Shown here: piece by piece, positions 34,535-46,430 of the stretch
Layout: each line of letters starts with the position of its first letter
Numbering within the stretch: position 1 is the first letter of the stretch
DNA from: Eulemur rufifrons
Taxonomy: Eukaryota; Chordata; Mammalia; Primates; Lemuridae
Assembly: GCF_041146395.1 (NCBI RefSeq)
Contig: NC_091001.1
Span: 103,314,965-103,378,964 of the forward strand
Direction of reading: 5' to 3'
Length of the DNA stretch: 64,000 nt
Program-made: the position numbers and the translations under genes
Notes under the pieces: model-generated
Told to the model about the DNA's origin: nothing
The model's database searches: none
What the model saw: only the letters and a program-made list of their open reading frames with translations

Positions 34535-34715
34535 AATGCACAATAATACTAGCATTTGTGGAGATCTGTGTGCCTGGCACTCTGCTAACAGCTTTATATA
34601 TGTTATCTTAATGGATAGTTGTCCCCAACCTATGACGAGTAGTCTTAACTTCCTCTCTTTAGAAATGAGGGTACAGAGGCTGACAACCTTGAAAAGTCAC
34701 ACTCCCTGTCCTTCC
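34535..34715 (-). mobile_element. MIR SINE, antisense
   Basis: AATACTAGCATTTGTGGAGA, then GTGCCTGGCACTCTGCTAAC, GCTTTATATATGTTATCTTA and AGAAATGAGGGTACAGAGGC follow the reverse MIR order. Confidence 0.7.
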
Positions 34716-35035
34716 TAAGGAAGGACAGATACTATATGCACAGATGCCCCGGAAATAGTAGGTGAATGAGTGAAGATGTATTATTTCTCTCATAGAAGCA
34801 CAGATTTGCACATAATGCTTCTGTCGTGATCCTCCGATACCGCAGAACCCACTATGTCTTGGGGCTGTTTGTTCTATCTTTGGATTGCTTCCACTGCAAA
34901 ACATCTTTTCTATATTTTGTGTTGAAATTAATTTCTCTGTAGCTTTCACTCTTTGATTTCAGTTCTGCAGTCATTTTCTCACAGAATAAGTTTAACTCCT
35001 CCTACTTTTTGTGACACCCCTTAAAAAATTTGAGT

Positions 35036-35051
35036 AGAAAGGCAGGAGTGA
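35036..35051. repeat. Alu target-site duplication, left copy
   Basis: AGAAAGGCAGGAGTGA, identical to 35402-35417. Confidence 0.9.
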
Positions 35052-35401
35052 GGCCGGGCGCGGTGGCTCACGCCTGTAATCCTAGCACTCTGGGAGGCCT
35101 AGGCGGGCAGATCGTTTGAGCTCAGGAGTTCGAGACCAGCCTGAGCAAGAGCGAGACCCCATCTCTACTAAAAATAGAAAGAAATTATATAGGCAGCTAA
35201 AAATATATATAGAAAAAATTAGCCGGGCATGGTGGCACATGCCTGTAGTCCCAGCTACTCGGGAGGCTGAGACAGGAGGATCCTTTGAGCTCAGGAGTTT
35301 GAGGTTGCTGTGAGCTAGGCTGACGCCACGGCACTCACTCTAGCCTGGGCAACAGAGTGAGACTCTGTCTCGAAAAAAACAAAAAAGAAGAAAAAAAAAA
35401 A
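35052..35401 (+). mobile_element. Alu SINE, strepsirrhine type
   Basis: Full-length dimer starting GGCCGGGCGCGGTGGCTCAC and ending in an A-rich tail (AAAAAAACAAAAAAGAAG...). It carries the lemur-type linker (TAGAAAGAAATTATATAGG, AAATATATATAGAAAAAATT) and the GCAAGAGCGAGACC variant. A perfect 16-bp duplication flanks it. Intact CpGs show that it is young. Confidence 0.95.
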
Positions 35402-35417
35402 AGAAAGGCAGGAGTGA
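35402..35417. repeat. Alu target-site duplication, right copy
   Basis: Identical to 35036-35051. Confidence 0.9.
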
Positions 35418-35424
35418 GATTGGA

Positions 35425-35700
35425 GGAAGGCAACTAACATGTGTTGAGTGACTGTGCACCAAGAGCTACTATCAGTGTCATCGTTGCTGTTACTATTACT
35501 ATGGGCCTGAACTGCTCTGGGCATTTCACTCACCAGCAGGGGCCCATTTATAGATGATAACAACACTGTGTAGAAGATGGAGACCTCAAGAGATGAACTA
35601 GCTTTCCCAAGGTCATACAGAGAGTGGGCAACAGATCCAGGATTCAAACCCAGGTCTGTCTGGTTCTCTAGTTTGTATTCTTTCTACCACATTGTATAAT
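35425..35700 (-). mobile_element. MIR SINE, antisense
   Basis: CATTTATAGATGATAACAAC, GAACTAGCTTTCCCAAGGTC, ATACAGAGAGTGGGCAAC and CCAGGATTCAAACCCAGGTC are the reverse MIR core and tRNA-like part. Confidence 0.75.
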
Positions 35701-36587
35701 TTTTGAAGACAATAATAATTTCTTTCTTGGATTTTCTTTTCCCTGTTAAACTGATATCATGGTGGAAAATGTTATTTCTCCCCAATTTGTTGAGCCCTTT
35801 GACTTAAGGGAGACACTGGTGCCCCTGCATGGGGACAAAAACAGGTAGTTGTCCTTTTCAGGGACTGGAAATTTCTCTGCTCTTCATGGTGAGCCACAGT
35901 AGCTCTGAAAATGTCCTGTCATCCTCTAGAAGGGGTGGCTGAGCAGGCTATAGGAGAGGCAGGCACTAGTAAATATCACTTATTCCTGTGAACAGAGAAG
36001 GAAATATTTACAATTCTATTCATAAAATATTTACCAGGCTCTTATGTAATTTGTTGATAACAAACAGATTTTGGTTAACTTTGAGGTGATGAGCAATCCT
36101 GTTAAACAGATGGGACCAGTAACAAAATCCTGATTAGACAAATGTTTTCTGTAGAACAGTGCTTGTACCATCTTGGGTTTGCCAGGGGCAAAACAATCCC
36201 AAACAGATAGCTGGACCCAAGGTGAAAATAGCGGTGGATTGTTTAGTTCTCTGTTCTTTTTCCTGCAAGAGAATTTCTCTTACATTCCCTGTCCAGGGAC
36301 TGTTTTGTAGGATGTACATTCTCCCTAAGCCCCACTGTCCAATTATCGAAGACAGTTTTAGAGCTAAAGACTCTGCTCTTGTTCAATTTGCTTTTCCCTA
36401 TGCATTGGCCCAAATGCACACAGCACTGAAACAATAACGAAATGATTCCTCTGCAGCGACCTGAGTTTCCCTTTGCTTCTCAAGCTGGAGTGGCGGATGT
36501 CCAATTCAGATTTTCTGAAAAGTCTATATTGCCTTCTTTCTCCGCAGTGAGCAGCATGGGAAATTTTTTTTTCTTTTTAAAAGATAT
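35701..36587. other. Unique DNA
   Basis: No gene or repeat recognised. Confidence 0.4.
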
Positions 36588-36680
36588 TTCCCAGGCGGCG
36601 CGGCAGCTCCTGCGGATCCCCTGGTGCGGTCTCCCAGCGAGGGTTACATAAGCTCCGCAGGGGCGGGAGCCTGCTTGCTG
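36588..36680. promoter_or_regulatory. Small CpG cluster with a GC box
   Basis: About eight CpG sites fall in roughly 80 bp (GGCGGCGCGGCAG, CCTGCGGATCC, GGTGCGGTC, CAGCGAGGG, CTCCGCAGGGGCGGGAG). No other non-Alu stretch of the window has this density. GGGGCGGGAG is a good Sp1-type GC box. It is far too small for a CpG island. It may be a distal enhancer or minor promoter, but no transcript evidence is visible. Confidence 0.3.
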
Positions 36681-36794
36681 CTGCTTTGCCAGAGCCACTG
36701 GGGAGGGATTGCTGTAACTACCTGGAGAATTTACTTCTCTGATATTCCCCACTTTCTCCTCCACCCACTTACCTATAATAAGAGCAGGGACCTT

Positions 36795-36992
36795 AGAAAA
36801 GGTGGGCTTCGATTTGATGTCAGGTTCTGCTGGCACCTGCTGTGCGACCTTTAGGAGGTCCCTCAGGTGGCACTCTGGTGATGGCTCCCTGGTCTGTGAA
36901 AGCAAAGCTGTTGTGAAGGGTGAGCTAAGATATGTAGCACGGTGCATGGCACCTGGCAGACCACCAACAAATGGAGCTATTATTATTATTAT
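36795..36992 (+). mobile_element. MIR SINE
   Basis: TCTGCTGGCACCTGCTGTGC, then GACCTTTAGGAGGTCCCTCA, then AAGATATGTAGCACGGTGCA, then TGGCACCTGGCAGACC and an ATT-repeat end match MIR. The ORF on the minus strand at 36480-37016 spans this and the CpG cluster and is a chance frame. Confidence 0.65.
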
Positions 36993-37104
36993 CCAGTAGG
37001 ATGGGCTGGATCGCATAAACTTGCAACTATGACAGTCTGTGAAAGACTTGGGCTTCCTTTTAGCTCTACTACTTCAGATGGCCTTTGTCCTGAAGACTGG
37101 TTCC

Positions 37105-37245
37105 GGATGAGAAAGGGAGTGGCAGAAAGAGCCCTGAGTGAGGAGATCTTGGGTTCATGTCCTCATACTAATCCAGAGCTCTCAATGTGATGCTGGGCAG
37201 GACTCAGATTTTCATCTGCCACATGGAGGCATCAAATGAAATGAC
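37105..37245 (+). mobile_element. Possible MIR fragment
   Basis: GCCCTGAGTGAGGAGATCTT, then GGGTTCATGTCCTCATACTA, then AGATTTTCATCTGCCACATG resembles a MIR left and core part. Confidence 0.45.
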
Positions 37246-37299
37246 CTTCCCTCCACCTCCATCTTCCCTTTTTTCTTTCATTCTTTGCTCCCAATTACC

Positions 37300-37440
37300 C
37301 TTCAAGGGCAGGATAATTATCCCATTCACCAGATGAGGCCTCCCCATCAAAATCCCTTGCTGAAGCTCCCCCAGGGAGCTAATGGCAGAACTGACATTCA
37401 GGTAGGCCAGCTTAGGAGACCACACCCTTTCTGCTGCCCT
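37300..37440 (-). mobile_element. Possible MIR fragment, antisense
   Basis: AATTATCCCATTCACCAGAT, then GAGGCCTCCCC and CTAATGGCAGAACTGACATT resemble a reverse MIR core. Confidence 0.4.
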
Positions 37441-37533
37441 TCGCTGCCCTTCTGGGAGGACTGACCTTAATTTCAATTTCTTTGCCAATATTTTGAATCT
37501 AAGAGTTTCAAAGATGGTTCAGTCCCTTATGAG

Positions 37534-38758
37534 TGTTCTAATGAAATCAAAGGCATCCAAATGGGGGCAGAAGAGGTCAAACTATCACTCTTTGCAGACT
37601 TAAATATAAGGCATGAAACTATAAGAATTCTAGAAGAAAACATTGGAAAAATGCTTATAGACATGAGCCTAGGCAAAGAATTTACGATGAAGACCTCAAA
37701 GGCAATCACAGCAACAACAAAAATAAATAAATGGGACATGGTCAAATTAAAAAACTTCTGCACAGCCAAGGAAACTATAATCAGAGCAAATAGACAACCT
37801 ACAGAATGGGAGAAAATATTCATATGCTACACATCTTATAAAGGGCTGATAACTAGAAGCTATATAGAACTCAGGAAAATCAGCAAGAAAAACAGTCAAA
37901 CAACCCCATTAAAAGGTGGGCAAAGGACATGAACAGAAACTTTTAGAAACAAAATAGACTAATGGCCAACAAATATATGAAAAAATGCTCAACATCTCTC
38001 ATCATCAGAGAAATGCAAATCAAAACCACAGTGAGATATCCCTTAACTGCAGTGAGAATGGCTTTTATCAAAAGGTCCCAGAACAACAAATGTTGCCATG
38101 GATGCAGACACGGGAACACTCTTACACTGCTGGTGAGACTGCAAACTAGTACAACCTCTGTGGAAAGTAATATGGAGATATCTCAAAGAACTCAGAGTAG
38201 AACTACCAGTTGATCCAGCAATTCCGCTACTAGGTATCTACCCAAAGGAAAAAAAGACATTCTATAAAAAAGATATCTTTACTCAGATGTTCATAGCAGC
38301 ACAATTCACAATTGCAAAAATGTGGAAACAACCCAGTGCCCATCAATACATGAATGGATTAATAAAATGTGGTATATGTATACCATGGAGTTCTACTCAG
38401 CCACAAAAAACAACGGTGAACTAACACCTTTTGTATTATCCCGGATGGAGCTGGAGCCCATTCTTCTAAGTGAAGTATCACAAGGATGGAAAAACAAGCA
38501 CCATATGTACTCACCATCAAATTGATACTAATTGATCAACACTTAGGTACACATATGGAAGTAACATTCATAAAGCGATGGACAGGTGGGAGGGGGGAGG
38601 AGGAGATGGGTAAATCCACAACTAATGGGTACAGTGTGCCATGTCTGGAGGTTGGACACCCTTGTAGCTCTGACCTGGGAAGTGCAAAGGCTACATATGT
38701 AACCATAATATTCCAAAATTTAAAAAAATAAATTAATTAATTTAAAAAATAAAATGAA
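37534..38758 (+). mobile_element. 5'-truncated LINE-1 with internal ORF2 deletion
   Basis: The sense-strand translation in pieces matches the C-terminal half of L1 ORF2p: EEVKLSLFAD (RT block ahead of the catalytic Asp pair), then directly [54 protein letters not shown], and NKMWYMYTMEFYSATKNN. In an intact ORF2 a long segment separates FADD from the LEEN block. Here they are fused at about 37597. Stops and frameshifts (for example at 37930) make it dead. A short 3' UTR and A/T-rich tail (38719-38758) follow. Confidence 0.9.
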
Positions 38759-39700
38759 ATATTCTCTCTGCCATGTTCCTAACACAGGGAAATCTCTTAG
38801 GCAAAGCTGTCACAAAAAGGCATGTGGCCTAATTGGAACACCAGCATCAAGTGCTTCTCCAGGCGCCTGTGCAGATTTCATAGTTCACATTACCAGGTAG
38901 CAGTGGGTGTTTGAATACAGCCTTGACTACAGAATTGCCCAGTGCTATGGAGAGGAGACCTATTCTGTACAGGGATGTCATTAATTCAGTACCTCCTGAT
39001 TTGAAATCTGCAATCACTCTTGTTCAATTTATAAGGAACAGATTTGCTTACCAAATTAATAGCCTACAAAATTGCCAAGATCTCTTTATCTACACAAGGA
39101 AACTGGCTTTTCAAGCTGGGAAGTTCATTGTGGTGGTTTATTGAAGCATTGCCCCTAAGCAGCTTTATATAATTCCCTTAAGTTCTTTGAAACTTACCCT
39201 AATACAGAGTTTTTATATTTAGCCCCTTTTTCTCCTTCATTAGCTTATATTATCGAGGCTCAGAAGCACATTTTAACGTACCTTAAAATCCATATGACCG
39301 TGGGAGAGGCTGTCTCATCTCAAGTCTTCTTATCGCTCTTCAGGCTCCCTGATCCCTCTCTCCCCTCACCCCAGTCCCTCCAGAAATAGGTTGATAACCT
39401 GATTGCTCAATTCCCAGGGCATTGATTGGGACGCATTTCCTCTTTGTTACTGGTAAGGATCAATGTAATTAAAAGGCAGGATTTCGGTGGCATTCTCCCT
39501 CCTGTTCCAAGTGTCGGGGTGGTGGCAGGCTGAGTGAAGGCCTGCTCTGAGCTCTGCCATTCCTCTCTCTTTGCAAGCACCACTGAACACATTGTCCTTG
39601 CTTTGAGGTTGGTGACGGGATGGTAGAAACCTGAAATCTAAATTTATAATTAAGGGATGCATGAGACCTTATGTAGACTTTCAATCTAAGCCTCATGTTC
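38759..39700. other. Unique DNA
   Basis: No gene or repeat recognised. Confidence 0.4.
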
Positions 39701-40076
39701 TGCTATAGACTCAGTGTTTGTGTCTCCCCAAAATTGATATGTTGAAACTCTAGTCCTCAGTGTGATGGTATTTGGAGGTAGGGCCTTTGGGAGATAATTA
39801 GGTCATGAGAGTGGAGTCCTCATAATGGGATTAGTGCCATTATATGAAGAGACACCAAAGAGCTTGCTTCCTCTCTCTCTCTGCTCCCTGCCCTGTGAGG
39901 GCACAGCAAGAAGATGGGCTGTCCCCAAGCCAGGAAGCCAGCCTCCCCAGATGCTGGATCTGCCAGCACCTTGATCTTAGGTTTCCCAGCCTCCAGACTG
40001 TGAGAAATAAATATTTGTTGTTTAAGCTACCCAGTCTATGGTATTTTTGTGATAGCAGCCTGAACTAACTAAGACA
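39701..40076 (+). mobile_element. MLT1-type MaLR solo LTR
   Basis: Begins TGCTATAGACTCAGTGTTTG, then GTCTCCCCAAAATTGATATG, TTGAAACTCTAGTCCTCAGT, GTAGGGCCTTTGGGAGATAA, GGATTAGTGCCATTATATG, CAGCCTCCAGACTGTGAGAA, ATAAATATTTGTTGTTTAAG and ends TGAACTAACTAAGACA. This is a nearly complete MLT1A-like LTR of the ERVL-MaLR group. No internal retroviral sequence adjoins it. Confidence 0.9.
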
Positions 40077-41010
40077 CTGGGGAAGTCTGGAGGCTGATAG
40101 ACATATTTCTCCCAAATTGCTTTTAGGAAATGCATGTGGAATGCGTGTCTCAGCCTGGAAGCCCACCCGTACTGGTTGGTATAGCCTGACTTTCACTGAA
40201 GAGCCTGGAATCTAACATTTTGTGTTCCGTGCCTATAAGCAATAAGCTCGTAGGAAAGGATCCTAGACTGAACTGACAATCTTATTTTTAAGTACATTTT
40301 CCTAGGTCATGCTCTGACCTAGCTTATCTAGATTCTGTTGCAGGGCATATTAGAGTCTGATCTAGGAAAATGTAGTGGTGTTTTCCCATTTATTATATTT
40401 GTGTGTGCGTCTGGTGGGAGTGTGTTTATAGGGAGAGGTCACTGAGTGGTAGGTTGTTACCGGCACAGGCCATCAAATGCCATAAAGCCCCACCCTCATT
40501 GTCAGACATATCTGACATTCCAGGTCTTCTCAACCTTCAAAAATATAAAACTTCAGAATCACAGGAGACTTAGCAATCTCAAACTCAGCATCACCGGAAA
40601 CAGTCCTTTCTGCTGCATCCTGTAAGAGTGCCGGCTCGGCCTGAGTTTGGACTCTCCCCGTGTTGGGGAGACCTTACTTATCATGCAACCTGTACGCTTG
40701 CTGAGCAACTGAGGACAGCTCCTTCATATGCTGACATTTGCCTTTCCCTTATCTTTATCCACTGGGCCTTTATAATAGTTTGTAATAATAACTTAAGAAG
40801 CAACAGCAATTGAGGTTGATCCCTGGGAATGGACTGAAGGTACCTTGTGGTTTCTATATTTGACTGAACTTCATGCTCTCCAAATCTGCCCCAGAGCATC
40901 AGAACCGCTCACAGAATACTGCTGTTGTGGTAGAGGCTTTGGAAAGTACAAATTGGCTCTCAGAGTATGTGGATCAGTGAGTCATCTGGTAAGTCCGGCA
41001 ACACATAATT
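40077..41010. other. Unique DNA
   Basis: Nothing recognised on either strand. Confidence 0.4.
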
Positions 41011-41680
41011 ATCGCATGCTCGCTTGGTGTCAGGTGTCCGGGCACAAGAGGTACAGCAGTCAGTGATGCAGATAACATTCCTGCCTGCAAGTAACTTACA
41101 TTCTAGCGGGGGAGAAATAGACGATAACCATGTAGGCAGAGGTAAGTGAATGAGGTAATTTCAGGTGCTCATAACTGCTGTGAAGAAAATAAGATAGCTA
41201 ATCTACTAAGCGGTGATGAGGGTGAGCCATGAGGGTGAGGCCTGGCCCCCGAGGCCGTGGCCACATGCTCCCAGTGGAAGCAGCAGCAGCGGTCTCACAG
41301 ACCCAGAGGTGGACGTTAATTCTGCATGGGGGAGGGACACAAAGCCAGCCGGCATGGCTGGGCACAGTGAGGAAGAGGGGCGCAGAGGGAGATGGGGTGG
41401 AGGTAGGCTGGGGCCAGATCATGGGCCCCCTCTAGGTATGGCTGGCTGCACAATTTGTAGTGGACCTCTTCATAAAAAATTAAGGATTTCAAGAGGATGA
41501 CAACAGATCATTAAATTAAGTGTGGGTCTTTCTAATGGTGGAGTCCTCTGTAACTGCCTCTGGCACATGCCTAGAAAGCAGGCCCAGCCTCCCGGCCATG
41601 TGAGGAGGTTGGAGTTTGTGCTCACCGTTATAGGAAGTGATTGGAATACAAGCAGGAGGAGGAAGACCTAGAAGTCATAT
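41011..41680 (-). mobile_element. L2 LINE, antisense, split by TIR element copy A
   Basis: GGTGTCAGGTGTCCGGGCAC, then AACATTCCTGCCTGCAAGTA, ACTTACATTCTAGCGGGGGA, and GGCTGGGGCCAGATCATGGG; then, after 41588, GGAGGTTGGAGTTTGTGCTC and AGGAAGTGATTGG. These are antisense L2 words in consensus order, interrupted by 41442-41588. Confidence 0.7.
41442..41588 (+). mobile_element. Ancient TIR transposon, copy A
   Basis: Begins CTGGCTGCACAATTTGTAGT, contains ATTAAGGATTTCAAGAGGAT, GATCATTAAATTAAG and GGAGTCCTCTGTAACTGCC, and ends near AAGCAGGCCCAGCC. It aligns with the reverse complement of copy B (33655-33818). It sits inside the L2 at 41011-41680, which reads through when it is removed. Confidence 0.6.
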
Positions 41681-44600
41681 AACCCAGTGGCTTACTTTGA
41701 GAGAAAGTAATGTGACATGGCCCAGAGAAGTTGGTCACTAAGCATCTTTGGTCTTAGTGGACTTGAGCTCTCAGCTCTGCCCTTTGCTTGCCATGAGGTT
41801 TTGAATGTGGGAAAGCTCATCTGTTCCTCCCTCACTCCCCTCGGCTCTGGTGCCTCAAGAAACCCTGATTATGGAGCCCTGAAATCTGCATTTATAAATT
41901 CTAAGGCGATTTAATGTGTGGTCAGATTAAGCAGTGATAACACTAAGGCATCTATGCCACACACATATTTATGGTGCTATAATATCATCTTTTACTGTGG
42001 GTTGACCCCAGTCAGTCTTTGACACAGACCCCAGGATTGCCAAGCTAATGCTTTGCTTTGCCAATTCCAGAAAGAAAACACTTTATTTCTCATGGACAGA
42101 TGTAGTGGCCTGGCAGGAGTGGTGGTCAGTGGGCACATCTGTTGTACAGAGGCCCAGGAAGAAGAAAGTCGGTGGTGGAAATATCTTAGGGGCTCCCTCT
42201 GGACACTCTGCTCCTGTGTCTTAAGATATAAATCCATTTACTGTGGTAATTTATTTGATTCCTTTTTTAGTGTAATACTTATTAATATTTAATAATTTTC
42301 CAAAATTCTCTTTGCATAATTCAGCCACTATTTAAAGATTCAGGGAAATAACTTCCTTCATTATCTCTTAGAATGAAGTACGGACATCAGTTGTGTTGAT
42401 GGCAGCAACCTATTTGAGCATTTTCTAATTGTCTAAGTTTCAATGATTAGAGAATGTTGACAATCAAAAATCATAAAAGTAGTGAATTTGCATGTAAAAT
42501 CTCTAAATATTTGTAAAACATTGAAGAACCATTTTCATATGTTAATATGATCTTTTAAACATCTTATCTCAGTATTTAAAAGGCTTCATACCGCATGGTT
42601 TATTTGAAATAGTGTGTGGGAGGTGAATCAAGGAAAGTCATTTTGTGTTTGGAAAAGAAAGAAAAGCACACTAATTCTACAGTGCAGGAAGGGCCCTTTG
42701 AAAGGTGTCCTTCACTTGCCTTTGTTTGAGGTTAATTATATACTTTTAAAAGTACTTCCCACAGAAATGATTTTTGACTTATGAGTTATTTTTGTAGGTA
42801 TATGTTACCCCTCCAAATATTTGCCATATTACTAAGAAAATAGTCAAAAGCAGCATTTCTTTGCTTATATCCGAAGAGTTTTTTTTTTTTTTATTGTTAA
42901 GAACAATATAACAATAAGACAGCTTTGCAAAAGAAAGAAAGAACACCCTCAGTCTTACATAAATTTTCATCTGGTACTTTCCCTTGTACTTGAGACCATT
43001 TTAAAAATGATTTTCTTACATGATTATATATAGGATGTGACAAAAGACCAGTTAGAACGTAGAATTAAATTATGTAGCACCATTTTCTCTTTTCTTTCCT
43101 GTAAGCATGTTTGTCTGCTTTTTCAGAATAGAAGAGTAGATGGTTACAATACTGATTTTATTTTAGAAACTGGGAGTTTTCTTATAAAAATTAAGCAATC
43201 ATAGCCTTATGTTTAATAATTTGAAAAATGTGTCCTTTCTTTCCTCCCTCCCCACTCCTTCGTCCAAGCTCACCCCATCTTCTCCTCCCTTCCACCCTGT
43301 GATCTCTGGCCTGTGCATGTCGCACAGAATTACCGGTGAGGGCCAGGTACAAGAAAACTCAACATTTATTGAAATATCATAGTGATTCACTCAATTCGGT
43401 GAGGTCATGGGGCCCTTATTTTATTTGAGTAGATATAAGTCAACTTTGCGCTATAGACAATGTGGCAGAATTTAGCCACAGCATACATCACAAATTATAT
43501 TAGTGATAGCATTGTCAGAGTTGGTGTTACCTACGTACCTACTGCAACAAAACAATTCACGAAGACCAAAAAAAAAAAAAAGAAAGAAAGAAAGAAGAAA
43601 ACATATTTGCTGCAGTTGCCTGGCAATAAAGGAAAGTATACATCACAAAAAAAGAAGCTGCTAAACAGGTTAAGAACTTGAACAATGGTCCGTGAGGATC
43701 ATTTCTGATAATTACTTTCTACGCAGAACCATTCTGCCAATGTAGAGGTGACCATGGATTCAGGACCACATTGATCTCTACTCAGTTTTGGTGGCAAAAA
43801 TGTGTCCTACCTTACATATTTTATAAAAAATCTTTGACCTTTGCTTGGCTTTCAGAGTTTTATTTATACCTTTATTTATGTCCAAGGTAAAAGTGGAATA
43901 TCAGCCAAAATGTAAAATTGAGAGGAGAGTCTCAAGATCATAAAAATTAAAAGATCAAATTGATTAAGATTTTATTTTTCAAAGATAGTCTGAATATAGA
44001 AACTGTTTAATATGAGAATATATGATTGATAAGGAGGCATCTACGTAGAGATCAGTAAACCAAACATGTATGGTTCCTGACACTGCCCTTGAATATTCCA
44101 TTTTATATTTTATATTTCTCCCATCTTTAGTTTTTTCCTCATGTATTCCTTCAGACAGCTCTCAAACATAGAACTAAATATTGTTCTATGTTTACTCTTT
44201 TTTTAAAATAGTTTTAAGTGAAATCTCCTGAATTGAATATATGCCCATTTTATGGACAGGAAGACGAATTTACCTTGTCACTGATCATTCAGAATCTTGA
44301 CCAGAGTCAAGACTCTAACTATACTTTTCTCAATAATGCTTCAGTTTTCTTTCAGCTGGCCTTATGCTAGCCTTTTCCAACAGTTACTGTTTCATAGGCC
44401 CTAAAGCCTAAAGCAAATGAATAAAAGGCCAAAAGTTGAGTTAATTTCAATGAAACCTCATAGAAAAACACCACAAAGGATATTTCCAGTGGCAGAGAGA
44501 ATGCACATATTGCTTAGAATCACAGCCTCTGTATTAAAGGGAACTCAAAAGTCGCTTAGACAGGCTGGTCTCTCCAAGTAGTGTCTCTCAGCAGCCTGAA

Positions 44601-44719
44601 CACCTCCAGTGATCCTTTTCGTGGTAGAATTGGTACTGCTGCTGAACTGTGCCAATCTGTAGGAAGACTGTCCTCAGTTGTATCAAAATCAGCCTTCTTA
44701 AAGTTTTGGTTCACTTCAA
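41681..44719. other. Unique, AT-rich DNA
   Basis: No gene or confident repeat. The 42240-43200 part is strongly AT-rich. A poly-A/GAAA tract lies at 43568-43604. Confidence 0.4.
43568..43604. repeat. Poly-A and (GAAA)n tract
   Basis: A run of about 14 A is followed by several AGAA/GAAA units. It may be an old retroposon tail, but no retroposon body is recognised upstream. Confidence 0.8.
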
Positions 44720-44830
44720 TTTAATCTAGCAATTATTGAGCACTGACTATATGTCAGGGACCTCAGTTGGTACCGGGTTACAAAGGAGCATACTTCAGTA
44801 AGGAAGACACTTTAAAGCACTTATTTCATG
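44715..44830 (-). mobile_element. L2 LINE 3' end, antisense
   Basis: AGCAATTATTGAGCACTGAC, then TATATGTCAGGGACCTCAGT, then GGTTACAAAGGAGCATACTT match the reverse L2 terminus. Confidence 0.65.
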
Positions 44831-45385
44831 AATATGACGATCCCTAAATTTTAGGGGAAATAACAGAAACCAACTCAAAATACCTTAAACAAGAAGATAA
44901 TTTATCAAAACCCCCCAGAGATTGGTCTAACATCATATACAAGAGGATCCAGGTACTCAAACGATGTCAAGAACAATCCATCTCTTTAAATCTGGCTTAT
45001 GAGCCTTCATATTGGAATCTCAGAGAAATGAAAATGCCTGTTCCCCAACAATACTAGCAAAAATCCAGTAGAGGACGCTGATCAGGTTGGTACCATGTGG
45101 TACCCCAAAAGGGTCTGGGTGTTACTTGGGCGAGGTGAATGTAAGTATTTAGCCCTAACATAGTTCCGACGGGAAAGAAGGGTTCTATTATTAGAAGCCA
45201 CACTGAAAGGAGGGCATAGTTGCAGTGAAAACTTTACCTACCACAGTCCACTGTGGTGAAGGACATGACACGTCTCTAATATTTGAAACAAAAGGTACCT
45301 GATACTTCATCCTACCACAAACATGCCTGCACATGTGCACCTACATGTGTGTGCGTACGCACTGCCTCCCATCTAACAGACATGC
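44831..45385. other. Unique DNA
   Basis: Nothing recognised. Confidence 0.4.
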
Positions 45386-45880
45386 TGTGATGGTTAACTT
45401 TATGTGTCAATTTGACTGGGCTAAGGGATACCCACTGGCTGGTAAAACATTATTTCTGGCTCTGTGTGGGACAGTGTTTCCAGAAGAGACGAGCCTTTGG
45501 GTTTGTGAACTGAGTAATGTAATGTAAATGGCCCTCTCTGGTGTGGGCAGGCCTCATCCAATCAGCTGAACGCTTGCTAGAGCAGAAAGGCCAAGAAGAG
45601 TGAATTTGCTCTCTCTGCTAGAACTGGGACATCCATCTTCTCTGGCTTTCAGCTAGTGATGCTCTAGGTTCTTGGGCTTTCAGACTTAGACCAGGACTTA
45701 CATCAGTCCCCTGATTCTCAGGCCGTTGGACTAGGACCGAATTGTGCCAGTGGCTTTCCTAGTTTGCCACACTGCAGAAGACATACTGTGGGACTTCTCA
45801 GCTTCTGTAACCTTGTGAGACAATTCCCACAATAAATCATATATATATATATCTCTTATTGGTTCTGTTTCTCTGTTATA
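45386..45880 (+). mobile_element. MLT2-type ERVL solo LTR, second copy
   Basis: TGTGATGGTTAACTTTATGT, then GTCAATTTGACTGGGCTAAG, GGGCAGGCCTCATCCAATCA, GCTAGAGCAGAAAGGCC, ACAATTCCCACAATAAATCA, TATATATATATATCTCTTAT and TGGTTCTGTTTCTCTG match MLT2. It is a different subfamily from 19040-19480. No internal retroviral genes are present. Confidence 0.85.
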
Positions 45881-46040
45881 TAGGCCAAATAATTTTTTAA
45901 AAAATGAGCTGGTTTCCAAATAACTGTCTGAATTTTAAGTTTCCACCAGACATTTATTCTATAGGGGCAGAGTTCATTTTTGTCAGACTGTGCCTAGAGC
46001 AGTGCTTAGAACATAGAAGCAACTTGATAACTATTTATTA

Positions 46041-46052
46041 AAACGAATTTTG
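46041..46052. repeat. Alu target-site duplication, left copy
   Basis: AAACGAATTTTG. The right copy at 46419-46430 reads AAATGAATTTTG, one C-to-T difference at a CpG. Confidence 0.85.
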
Positions 46053-46418
<366 letters not shown>

Positions 46419-46430
46419 AAATGAATTTTG

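Noticed and set aside
35640..35665. tRNA B-box-like GATTCAAACCC
   Set aside because: It lies in the tRNA-derived part of an antisense MIR. No tRNA fold is present.
36480..37016. 178-codon minus-strand frame
   Set aside because: It crosses the CpG cluster and a MIR, shows no domain, and overlapping plus-strand frames are equally open, so GC content explains it.
37561..38525. Adjacent frames at 37561-37932, 37962-38213 and 38322-38525 read as genes
   Set aside because: They are frameshifted pieces of L1 ORF2 in one dead retrotransposon.
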